In this document: positions 48,703 to 57,361 of the stretch, in pieces
Layout of the letters: the number at the start of each line of letters is the position of its first letter
Position numbering within the stretch: position 1 is the stretch's first letter
From: Rivularia sp. T60_A2020_040
GTDB taxonomy: Bacteria; Cyanobacteriota; Cyanobacteriia; Cyanobacteriales; Nostocaceae
Assembly (NCBI GenBank): GCA_015272215.1
Contig: JACYMD010000128.1
Span: 86,287-150,286 of the forward strand
Direction of reading: 5' to 3'
DNA length: 64,000 nucleotides
Made by a program: the position numbers and the translations under genes
The notes under the pieces: generated by a model
What the model saw: the letters and a program-made list of their open reading frames with translations, nothing else
What the model was told of the DNA's origin: nothing
Database searches by the model: none

Positions 48703-50376
48703 TCAAAAATCCAAAACATCAAGAGATTCTTCAATTTCCAAATCTAAAATTCTTTCTCTAGTATTTTTATGTTCTTGTACTTTACCATGACTTTGATATA
48801 AATCGGCTGCTATACGAAAATCAGCAATTGCACCTGGGATATCTCCTAATTCATCACGTATTTTACCGCGATTAATATAAACATCTGCATCCTGAGAATT
48901 TATTTTAATTGCTTGAGTATAATCTTTGATTGCTTCAGGTTTATTTCCTAATTGATAAAAAGCATTTCCCCTTTCAACATAAACATCCGCATCATCAGGA
49001 TTAATCTGAATAGAAGAAGTAAAATCTTCAATTGCTTTCAAATAATCTCCCAAATCACAATGTGCGTTACCGCGTTTTTTATAACCAACTGCATCCGAAG
49101 GACTAATTTCAATTACTTGAGTAAAAACTTCAATAGCTCGTTGGTAATTTTCCCACTCATCTGTTGTAGAATTAGCCTTGAGATTAGAATTACTCCTATC
49201 CCCATCTAAAATTACCAATCTCTCTTTAGCTCTTTCCTCAGCGTTCTTTGCGTCTCTGCGGTTTTTATTTCCGCAATCTTCTACCGAAAGGGGATTAATT
49301 TTTCTGGCTTGAGTATAATCTTCAATTGCACCTTGACTATCACCAATTATAGAACGTACATCACCACGGTTTTTAAAAACTAGGGCATTATAAGAATTAA
49401 TTCTAATTGCTTGGGTATAATCTTCAATAGCTCCATAATAATCTGCTAATTGATATCGCGCTAATCCACTTTTTATATAAGCATTGGCAAAATTGGGATT
49501 GATATTGATTGCTTGAATATAATCTATGATTGCTTGAGTATAATCCTTTAAATAATAATAAACATTAGCGCGTTTATAATAAGTATTAGCATCGCTATCG
49601 CAAATTTTTAAGGCTTGACTATAATTCTCAATCGCAGCATTATAAAGTTGTTTTTCAACAGATTCATCACCCTGTTGAATGTAAAGTTGATTTGAATTAT
49701 CTTCAATTTTTACTTGAGGTTTATTAAATAATTGTTGCTGAGGATAAATATTCGGAGAAAGATAATTAGTAGAAGCCTTTAATTGTTCCAAATAATAGCG
49801 CAATCCACCACCATAAAACAACTGTTCAATCCCAAAAGAGATTTTCCCAGTCTTCAATTTAATCATTTCAGTTGGTAAAAATCCAGCCAAAACCAAATGA
49901 TATTCAGATTGCGCTTCATTTACCTCTTCTTGAATCAAAACGCAAACAATAACCGCATTTTTTTGCACCTCATCAACAGAAACCGACCATAAAACCCGAT
50001 TAAAATTACCGTGACGAGATTTAACTTCAATCCCAATTAAAGGATTATTAGTTAAGGTAAAATCAATATTACCATCACCACCAAAGCGTTTTTCATAATC
50101 GACTTCAGTAATAAAATCAGCCAACCTTTCCTTAACAACTTCCTCACCCAACTTTCCCTTGAGATAGCTAATAAAAACATCGCGCACTGAAGAAACGCGC
50201 TTGTATTTTTCAGCCATCACCCAGCAAAAGTCTCGTAATTGTTTTAACCTTTCTCCAGAGATCACACTTAATTCACTGTATTGACCAACACGTTCACAAT
50301 GCAGCAAACAACCATCAGCCAAACGCTTGATAAAATCAGATTGTAAATTTCGCAGTACGTTACTCCAATCCATCAA
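48703..50376 (-). CDS. PD-(D/E)XK-like nuclease domain fused to TPR repeats
   Basis: N-terminal GKLGEEVVKERL...GGDGNIDFTLTNNPLIGIEVKSRHG (D...ExK core); C-terminal multiple TPRs. Confidence 0.78.
   Translation of the reverse strand: MMDWSNVLRNLQSDFIKRLADGCLLHCERVGQYSELSVISGERLKQLRDFCWVMAEKYKRVSSVRDVFISYLKGKLGEEVVKERLADFITEVDYEKRFGGDGNIDFTLTNNPLIGIEVKSRHGNFNRVLWSVSVDEVQKNAVIVCVLIQEEVNEAQSEYHLVLAGFLPTEMIKLKTGKISFGIEQLFYGGGLRYYLEQLKASTNYLSPNIYPQQQLFNKPQVKIEDNSNQLYIQQGDESVEKQLYNAAIENYSQALKICDSDANTYYKRANVYYYLKDYTQAIIDYIQAININPNFANAYIKSGLARYQLADYYGAIEDYTQAIRINSYNALVFKNRGDVRSIIGDSQGAIEDYTQARKINPLSVEDCGNKNRRDAKNAEERAKERLVILDGDRSNSNLKANSTTDEWENYQRAIEVFTQVIEISPSDAVGYKKRGNAHCDLGDYLKAIEDFTSSIQINPDDADVYVERGNAFYQLGNKPEAIKDYTQAIKINSQDADVYINRGKIRDELGDIPGAIADFRIAADLYQSHGKVQEHKNTRERILDLEIEESLDVLDF
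49189..49299. mobile_element. MITE-like element inserted in frame within the TPR gene
   Basis: TIR-like ends ATTACTCCTATCCCCATCTAAAATTACC / (rc) ATTAATCCCCTTTCGGTAGAAGATTGC around the core CTCTTTCCTCAGCGTTCTTTGCGTCTCTGCGGTTTTT; same architecture as 8097-8205 and 52285-52393. Confidence 0.82.
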
Positions 50377-50533
50377 TAGTTCTGCGAATTTTGGGATTTA
50401 TCTATTTTACTTTAGTATTAACTATTAGTAAATTACCAAGTAATTATACTTAAAAGAGAGTAGTTGACAGTGGACAGTTGACAGTTGTTAGTAATTATAT
50501 TACCAATTACCTATTACCAATTACCAATTTTTA

Positions 50534-52069
50534 TTATTGCATTCTATCTATAGTACGATACTGAACAGCTTCTGCAACATGATGGGGCTGCAAATTTTCA
50601 TCACCGGCTAAATCTGCAATTGTTCGCGCTACTTTTAAAATGCGATCGCTAGCTCTTGCTGATAAATTTAATTTTCTAATTGCCATTTCTAATAAATTGC
50701 GAGATGCATCATCTAATTTGCACCATTTCTGAAGATGACGACTTTGCATTTGAGCATTACAACGGATATCTTTTTCTTTTAAAAATCGCTCGGATGCTCG
50801 TTCCCGTGCAATTAAAACTCTTTCCCTAACGACTTCCGATGATTCTCCGTTGGGTTGCTGGGTAATTTCTTCGGGTTTTAAACGATTCACCGCTACTTGT
50901 AAATCGATTCTATCCATTAACGGACCTGATAATTTTCCCCAATATTGTTCTCTTTTATTCGGGGAACAGGTACATTGTTCAATTGTATCGCCGTAGAAAC
51001 CGCAAGGACAAGGATTGGTACTTGCTACCAAGGTAAACTGTGCCGGAAACATTACAGATTGTTTAGTACGGGAAATAGTTACATAACCATCTTCTAAAGG
51101 TTGACGGAGAAATTCTAATACATCTCTTTTAAATTCTGTTAACTCATCTAGAAAAAGTACCCCTCTATGTGATAAAGAAATTTCACCGGGACGAGGATAA
51201 CTACCACCACCCACTAAAGAAGGACCACTTGCCGAATGATGGGGACTGCGAAAAGGGCGATCGCGAATTAATTTACCGCGATTTTTTAATAATCCAGCAA
51301 CGGAATAGATGCGGGTGACTTCTAAGGATTCATCGAAACCCAAGGGAGGTAAAATATCGGGTAAACGTCTTGCTAACATTGTTTTACCGCTTCCGGGAGG
51401 TCCAACGAAGATTAAATTATGTCCCCCAGCAGCAGCTATTTCTAAAGCCCGACGTGCGTGTGCTTGTCCTTTGACATCTTTTAAATCTAAACGATGAAGA
51501 AATGTGATATCAGGTGACATTTCTATAGTTTGATCAAGTTGTACGGGTTGATGACGGGTAGGATTATTTAAAAAATTAGCGACATCAGAGATATTCTCAA
51601 AACCATAAACCTCTAATCCCTTGACAACTGCTGCTTCTTGTGCATTATCAGTTGGTACTACTAAACCCGTAATTCCCATTTTTTGCGCCGCAGCAGCAAT
51701 AGATAATACACCAGCTACTGGACGTAAACTACCATCAAGTGAAACTTCCCCTAAGAATAAATAATCACCTAATAAATCCGGATTAACTTGGTCGGAAGCA
51801 GCTAAAATACCTACACTGATAGGTAAATCAAAACAAGGACCTTCCTTACGCAAATCGGCGGGAGTCAAGTTAATTACAATCTTTCGCATCGGGAAAGCAA
51901 AACCGGCATTTTTTAAAGTTGCTTTGACTCTTTCTTTGGATTCTTGTACCGCACTATCAGGCAAACCCAACATGACAATTGCTGGTAAACCCCCCGATAC
52001 ATCGACTTCTACACCAACTTTTACAGCATCGATACCGACAATTGATGCACTCCACACCCTTGCTAACAT
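50534..52069 (-). CDS. YifB/ComM family magnesium chelatase-like AAA+ ATPase
   Basis: MLARVWSASIVGIDAVKVGVEVDVSGGLPAIVMLGLPDSAVQESKERVKATLKNAGF...GPPGSGKTMLARRLPDILPP. Confidence 0.94.
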   Translation of the reverse strand: MLARVWSASIVGIDAVKVGVEVDVSGGLPAIVMLGLPDSAVQESKERVKATLKNAGFAFPMRKIVINLTPADLRKEGPCFDLPISVGILAASDQVNPDLLGDYLFLGEVSLDGSLRPVAGVLSIAAAAQKMGITGLVVPTDNAQEAAVVKGLEVYGFENISDVANFLNNPTRHQPVQLDQTIEMSPDITFLHRLDLKDVKGQAHARRALEIAAAGGHNLIFVGPPGSGKTMLARRLPDILPPLGFDESLEVTRIYSVAGLLKNRGKLIRDRPFRSPHHSASGPSLVGGGSYPRPGEISLSHRGVLFLDELTEFKRDVLEFLRQPLEDGYVTISRTKQSVMFPAQFTLVASTNPCPCGFYGDTIEQCTCSPNKREQYWGKLSGPLMDRIDLQVAVNRLKPEEITQQPNGESSEVVRERVLIARERASERFLKEKDIRCNAQMQSRHLQKWCKLDDASRNLLEMAIRKLNLSARASDRILKVARTIADLAGDENLQPHHVAEAVQYRTIDRMQ

Positions 52070-52180
52070 TTTGATATAAAACCTGAAATATAAAACGTTT
52101 ATTCATCAGTTATAACCAGAAATACCGAAAATATTAGATAAAAAACGAAAAAGATCATAGCTAAACTTGGAGTAATCGGG

Positions 52181-52216
52181 ATACACATAAATCTTTTTGT
52201 AGAGATTTATGTGTAT
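52181..52216. repeat. Long perfect hairpin ATACACATAAATCT-ttttgtag-AGATTTATGTGTAT
   Basis: 14-bp perfect inverted arms upstream of the comM/yifB-like gene. Confidence 0.88.
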
Positions 52217-52284
52217 TTGTATGAGAATTTTTGTGAAATGGTATTAAATGCATATTCCTCGACACGAGCATTCACTATGTGAGC

Positions 52285-52393
52285 TACTCCTATCCCGCTG
52301 GAAAATTACCTATTTCGATGAAACCTCTTTCCTCTGCGTACTCTGCGTCTCTGCGGTTTTTTTAACCAGTAATCTTCTGCCGGGAAGGGAGTA
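52285..52393. mobile_element. MITE-like element (TIR-bearing, CTCTGCGTCTCTGCGG core)
   Basis: TACTCCTATCCCGCTGGAAAATTACC...CCTCTTTCCTCTGCGTACTCTGCGTCTCTGCGG...AGTAATCTTCTGCCGGGAAGGGAGTA. Confidence 0.83.
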
Positions 52394-52394
52394 A

Positions 52395-53387
52395 TTAAGC
52401 TAGAAGAGCATTAAAAAGATAGCCAACTCCCACAATTCCTATAGTTGTTAAACCCACAAATACAGCTAACAATTGAGGACGTAATACCCGTTTGAGGATG
52501 ATCATTTGGGGTAATGACAACGCTGTCACTGCCATTGTAAAGGAAAGAACAGTTCCCAGGGGCATTCCTTTGCTAACTAAGGCTTCAGCGATTGGTAAAA
52601 CGCCTGCGATATTCGTGTATAAAGGTACTCCCATGAACGTAGCGATAATTACGGCAAAGGGGTTACTTCTTCCCGCCCATTGACTGATTAAATCCGTGGG
52701 TGCATAGCCATGAATACCCGCGCCAATGGCAATCCCAATTACCACATATATCCAAACCGATTTCAGGATTTCAATTGCTTGATATTTTGCCTCTTGCGAA
52801 CGCTGTTTCCATGTTAAAACAGGTGCTTCTGAATCCGTACCTCGATTCTGCTCGTCATAGTTTTGTCGCATCTTCAAAACAAAAGGTTCGACCCATTTTT
52901 CCAGTTTTAACTTGCCGATTGCATAGCCCGTAATGATTGCCAAACTTACCCCAAAGGTGATGTATAGCAGCGTTGCTTGTAAACCAAACAAACTCCATAG
53001 CAGAAATATGGCGATCGCATCTACCATTGGCGCAGAAATCAAATAGGAAAAGGTCACACCAAGGGGAACTCCTGCCTCTAAAAAGCCGATAAACAGAGGT
53101 ACCGCTGAGCAGGAACAAAAGGGTGTTACTGCTCCTAACATCGCTGCCAGAATGTTAGCAGCGAAGGTACGTTTGCCTTCAAGATAATAGCGAATTTTTT
53201 CGGGGGAAAGGAAACTTTGCAAAAAGCCAACCGCGTAGCTAATTAGCACCAACAAAGTTAAGACTTTAGGCACATCATAAAAGAAAAAATGCAGACTAGA
53301 CCCCAGCGATGATTCGATCGATAGACCAAATATATTTGTAACAATCTGGGTTGATAACCAGTCAAATGGATAAAACGGGTCGAACAT
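52395..53387 (-). CDS. Permease (DUF318/ArsP-like family)
   Basis: LGAVTPFCSCSAVPLFIGFLEAGVPLGVTFSYLISAPMVD, polytopic, conserved CSC motif. Confidence 0.88.
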   Translation of the reverse strand: MFDPFYPFDWLSTQIVTNIFGLSIESSLGSSLHFFFYDVPKVLTLLVLISYAVGFLQSFLSPEKIRYYLEGKRTFAANILAAMLGAVTPFCSCSAVPLFIGFLEAGVPLGVTFSYLISAPMVDAIAIFLLWSLFGLQATLLYITFGVSLAIITGYAIGKLKLEKWVEPFVLKMRQNYDEQNRGTDSEAPVLTWKQRSQEAKYQAIEILKSVWIYVVIGIAIGAGIHGYAPTDLISQWAGRSNPFAVIIATFMGVPLYTNIAGVLPIAEALVSKGMPLGTVLSFTMAVTALSLPQMIILKRVLRPQLLAVFVGLTTIGIVGVGYLFNALLA

Positions 53388-53404
53388 ATAATCTCCCTTT
53401 AGTA

Positions 53405-53647
53405 CTAGGCTTGTAAAAGCGATTCAATTTCGGCACTGGGAATTACTTTGCCCTTGCTCACAACTTTGCCATTGATTGCCAAAGCAGGAGTGGACATCAC
53501 CCCACGCTGAGCAATAGTGATTGGATCGGTGATGTGCAAAATTTCAGCCTGCAAATTCAAGCTGGCGATCGCTTCCTTTGCATTAGCTTCCAGTTGCTGG
53601 CATTTTTTGCAACCCGTTCCCAAAACTTCAATTTTGATCGTATTCAT
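53405..53647 (-). CDS. Small thioredoxin-fold (glutaredoxin-like) protein
   Basis: MNTIKIEVLGTGCKKCQQLEANAKEAI...GVMSTPALAINGKVVSKG; CxxC motif. Confidence 0.92.
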   Translation of the reverse strand: MNTIKIEVLGTGCKKCQQLEANAKEAIASLNLQAEILHITDPITIAQRGVMSTPALAINGKVVSKGKVIPSAEIESLLQA

Positions 53648-53676
53648 AGTCTGACTCCTTAGTAAATTTACCGTCG

Positions 53677-54114
53677 TTAATTCAATTCACCGTCTTCATT
53701 TGGGGATTGAAGGTAAGAAAGCGCAAAATTATTGATCGGGCAAGTAGGCTGAGGTTGAATCCCCCAAGTTTGGAGTTTTTCCAAATAGTTAATCTCTTCT
53801 TTTTCCATCAATGCAAGAAGTGTAAAAATTCCGGCACGAGTTCCAGAGGAACAGTAAACATAAAGTGGTTGTTTTGATGCGTTAAATACTTCCACAAAGG
53901 AATTCAAGGTTTCAGTGTTGAGATTTGCAGGAGTAACAGGAATGCTTGTGTAAGACAACCCTAATGCTTGTATGGCATCAGCATCCAATCGCTTTGCTTC
54001 TGCGGGGCCGCAAAGATCAATCACGGCTTTATAGCCTTTTTGGGCAATTGAGTGCAAGGTGGCTTGCTCATTTTCCGAACCAATTGCCACAGAATTATTA
54101 ACTACTTGAAACAT
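53677..54114 (-). CDS. DUF442 / beta-lactamase-hydrolase-like phosphatase-fold protein
   Basis: KAVIDLCGPAEAKRLDADAIQALGLSYTSIPV...LYVYCSSGTRAGIFTLLA (CX5R-like loop). Confidence 0.82.
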   Translation of the reverse strand: MFQVVNNSVAIGSENEQATLHSIAQKGYKAVIDLCGPAEAKRLDADAIQALGLSYTSIPVTPANLNTETLNSFVEVFNASKQPLYVYCSSGTRAGIFTLLALMEKEEINYLEKLQTWGIQPQPTCPINNFALSYLQSPNEDGELN

Positions 54115-54144
54115 AAATCCCTCCTAATCGAGTGCTTGATTGAT

Positions 54145-54176
54145 AGCATAAACCTTATACCTGGGTATAAGGTCAA
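54145..54176 (-). promoter_or_regulatory. MerR-type operator/promoter: 22-bp palindrome within a 20-bp spacer
   Basis: ACCTTATACC-TG-GGTATAAGGT (54152-54173) is a perfect palindrome. On the minus strand: TTGACC-N20-TATGCT, upstream of the DUF442 gene. Confidence 0.9.
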
Positions 54177-54200
54177 GGGGGAAACTAAATTTTTTTTTGC

Positions 54201-54599
54201 TCACTTTGGCTCAAGCACAATACATTGGTGAGTGCGATCGGGATTTTCAAGGTTAGTAGAGCATTGTTCTAGCAAGGGAGCCAACTCATCATGTAAAGCT
54301 TGCAACTGTTTGATATGCTCTTGAATCGCTTGGGCTTTGCGGCTGATGCGTTCATAGACTGCTTGGCAGGTGAGAGACTTTCCATCCTTTAACGCCAGAA
54401 TGTCCTTAATCTCATCTAAACTAAGACCCAAAGATTTAGCTCGTACAATAAAGGCAAGCCGTTCTACATCTTGTTCGCTAAAAAGCCGATAACCTGCTTG
54501 ACTGCGCTGGGGTGGTGGAATTAAGCCAATTCGTTCATAAAAATAAAGCGTTTGTGAATTAAGGTCTAATCGACGTGCGACTTCACTCACCTGAAACAT
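54201..54599 (-). CDS. MerR-family metal(loid)/thiol-responsive transcriptional regulator
   Basis: FQVSEVARRLDLNSQTLYFYERIGLIPPPQRSQAGYRLFSEQDVERLAFI; cysteines 78, 113 and 126. Confidence 0.93.
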   Translation of the reverse strand: MFQVSEVARRLDLNSQTLYFYERIGLIPPPQRSQAGYRLFSEQDVERLAFIVRAKSLGLSLDEIKDILALKDGKSLTCQAVYERISRKAQAIQEHIKQLQALHDELAPLLEQCSTNLENPDRTHQCIVLEPK

Positions 54600-55235
54600 T
54601 GATACGCCTCCATTGCAACTTCATAAGCCAATTAATCCCATACCTTGCAGTTTCCTTACAAGTCAAATTTAATTTTTATCAATCCCATCTGCACGAACTA
54701 CTTGTGTTAATAGTCTTTATAAACTAAGGTTTAATTAAGTAAAAATACGTAAAAATTTTGCATCAATTATAATTGTTTTGGGGTGGAGAGAAAAGCCTAG
54801 GGAGATTTATAGGCAGAGTTTCAGAGCATCCTTGTCCGCTCTAATATATGATAAGAATGGTTTTTAGCTTAATCTCGTAATTTGTATCCAGATAATACCG
54901 TAGAGTCGCTGCAAAAATTTGATTTTAACGGTAATTTGAATTCTTAAAAAGTTTTTATTTTTAATTAATTTGTAAAAAAGCAGTTCTTTGCGAAATTGAG
55001 AAGTCTGTTAATGTAGTTGACAAATAGAACTCTATCTAAGATGCTGCGGTGATGAGGATTATTAATTGCATAATTTTCTGAGTTCTTGCTGTGTATGTAT
55101 TAGTCAACCGTTAACAGTTAACAATCAACAGTTAATAAAAATGTGAACAGAAAATAATTTTTGAATACAATTCGAGCTTTTGAGTCGGAAAAAGATGAAA
55201 TACTTGATTAGCTTGTTCAAATCGAGTTAGTTTGC

Positions 55236-55571
55236 ATGAACTTTCAAATAATACTTATTGCCCTAATTGCGATCGCGATTGGGGTTGCTGTGGGATTCTT
55301 AATTGTCTCCTTAATTGCTCTGAGGCGACAGCGTGAAATAGTGGATAGTATGGTGTCAACCAATACCTTGATTGGACGTTTGGCGGTAGTCGAAGTTCCT
55401 TTTAGCTCGACCGAAAAAGGAAAAGTACGATTAGCTATTCACGGCTCAACCATAGATTTCACCGCTATTACCGAAGAATCCGGATTTTTTAACAAAGGCG
55501 ATCGCGTTTTGATTGTCGAAGCCAGGAGAAATTTAGTGTTGGTAGTGTCAGAAGATTCCCTTAACAGTTAA
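55236..55571 (+). CDS. NfeD-like/OB-fold membrane protein
   Basis: N-terminal TM then STEKGKVRLAIHGSTIDFTAITEESGFFNKGDRVLIVEARRNLVLVV (OB-fold-like), upstream of flotillin genes. Confidence 0.68.
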   Translation: MNFQIILIALIAIAIGVAVGFLIVSLIALRRQREIVDSMVSTNTLIGRLAVVEVPFSSTEKGKVRLAIHGSTIDFTAITEESGFFNKGDRVLIVEARRNLVLVVSEDSLNS

Positions 55572-55676
55572 TACTAAAGGAGTTGGTGAGGGTTATTGCT
55601 AAGGAAAGCCGAACAGTTTTCTTACTCCAACTCCCTAATCCAAAATCTAAAATCCAAAATTCTCTTAATTCTCTTT

Positions 55677-57062
55677 ATGAATTCCTATTTTGAAAATAAT
55701 CATGTCGCTGTAGTACAAATTGCTCAAGTTCCAGTCAGTACCTCCAATAGGGTACAAATGTCTAGACTTGATGGACTTTTAGCTACCAGTATTCCCATTG
55801 CTTTGGCTATTTTTGCTGGTGTCACAGCAGTTTTGTTTTTGAAATCTTTTTTGTGTATTTGCAAACCGAATGAGGTGATGATTATATCCGGACGCAAATA
55901 TAAAGCTAAGGATGGTCATGACATTGGTTATCGCGTTTTACCGGGAGGAAGGGCGATTAGAATCCCGATTCTGGAAACGATAAAACGGATGGATGTGACA
56001 ACTATGCCGGTACGGGTAGAGGTCACAAATGCCTATTCTAGAGGAGGAACCCCCTTAAATATTCAGGCGATCGCTAATGTGAAAATTTCCGGTGATCCGA
56101 ATATTGTTGGTAATGCCATCGAACGCTTTTTGGATTGCGATCGTTCGACGATTGCTCGTGTTGCTCAGGAAACCTTAGAAGGTAATTTACGCGGTGTCGT
56201 AGCGACTTTAACACCGGAACAGGTAAATGAAGATAGGTTGCAATTTGCTGAACGTATTGCTTCGGATGTCAGTCGTGATTTGATGAAACTGGGTTTACAA
56301 ATCGATACACTGAAAATTCAAAGTGTTTCCGATGATGTAGATTACTTACGTTCTATTGGTCGTAAATCTATTGCTCATGTGATTAGAGATGCGGAAATTG
56401 CGGAATCGGATGCCATTGGAGAAGCTGAACGGATCGAAGCTGAATGTCAACAAGAAGCGGAAGTTGCCAAAACCCAACATCGCATCATAGTTGTGGAAAA
56501 GGAAAACGAATTACGTCAAATCAAAGCCAAACTGGAACAGCAAGCTAAATCGGAAGAAGAAATTACTATCGCTGCGGCAAACGAAAAACGGGCTAAATTT
56601 GAACAAACTTTACAAAAGATTCGTGTCGAATTAGAAAGATTGCGTCTAGAAGCCGACACCGTATTACCAGCAGAAGCCAAACGTCAAGCTCAAGAATTGT
56701 TAGCACGGGGACAAGCCGCAGCCTTATCTGAAAATGCTTTAGCTGCTGCCCAAGTCAATGAAATATTTGCTCAAGTATGGAATCATACTGGTGTTGATGC
56801 GGGTGAATTATTCATGATTCAACAGTTAGAAATGATTCTCAACCAAGCAACCCAAATTCCTGGAAGATTGCAACTAGAACATATCAATGTGGTTGATAAC
56901 GGTGATGGCAAATCTCTCGCTAGCTTAATGAAAGTTTATCCAGAAATTCTTACTCAGTTCCTAGAAATGATGAATCAAACCTTGGGAATTGATGTGATGG
57001 GAACTTTGAACCGCAGTCAAGAAAGACGTTTATTAGCCTCAACTGAAACATTGGATTTATAA
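55677..57062 (+). CDS. Flotillin-like SPFH protein 1
   Basis: FLCICKPNEVMIISGRKYKAKDGHDIGYRVLPGGRAIRIPILETIKRMDVTTMPV...; coiled coil; start at internal ATG 55677. Confidence 0.9.
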   Translation: MNSYFENNHVAVVQIAQVPVSTSNRVQMSRLDGLLATSIPIALAIFAGVTAVLFLKSFLCICKPNEVMIISGRKYKAKDGHDIGYRVLPGGRAIRIPILETIKRMDVTTMPVRVEVTNAYSRGGTPLNIQAIANVKISGDPNIVGNAIERFLDCDRSTIARVAQETLEGNLRGVVATLTPEQVNEDRLQFAERIASDVSRDLMKLGLQIDTLKIQSVSDDVDYLRSIGRKSIAHVIRDAEIAESDAIGEAERIEAECQQEAEVAKTQHRIIVVEKENELRQIKAKLEQQAKSEEEITIAAANEKRAKFEQTLQKIRVELERLRLEADTVLPAEAKRQAQELLARGQAAALSENALAAAQVNEIFAQVWNHTGVDAGELFMIQQLEMILNQATQIPGRLQLEHINVVDNGDGKSLASLMKVYPEILTQFLEMMNQTLGIDVMGTLNRSQERRLLASTETLDL

Positions 57063-57077
57063 CAAGTCGATTTATGA

Positions 57078-57322
57078 GAAGTTGGATTTTTATAAAGATT
57101 ATTTGGTGTTAAAAATACCTATCTGAAAAACTTGACTTCTTACCCAACGAAAAATTTCGGACTTATCATAAGTTGGGTTTTCAAAAAATTACCTGGTGTT
57201 AAAGATACCTATCTGAAAAACTTGACTTCTTACCCAACGAAAAATCTCGGACTTATCAAAAATCGGGTTTTTAAAAAGATTATCTGGTGTTAAGGATACC
57301 TATCTGAAAAATCCGACTTCTT
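57078..57322. repeat. Three tandem hairpin repeat units (about 90 bp each)
   Basis: 'tacctatctgaaaa' recurs at 57116, 57206, 57297; each unit pairs a (g)aagt..ggattttt arm with aaaaactTgactTctt. Confidence 0.9.
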
Positions 57323-57361
57323 AAACAAATAACAAACTGCGATATACGGAGATAATAAATA

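Noticed and set aside
52700-53118. ORFs overlapping the permease gene (52700-52933 +, 52855-53118 -)
   Set aside because: Overlap a CDS with clear family motifs; no recognisable domain.
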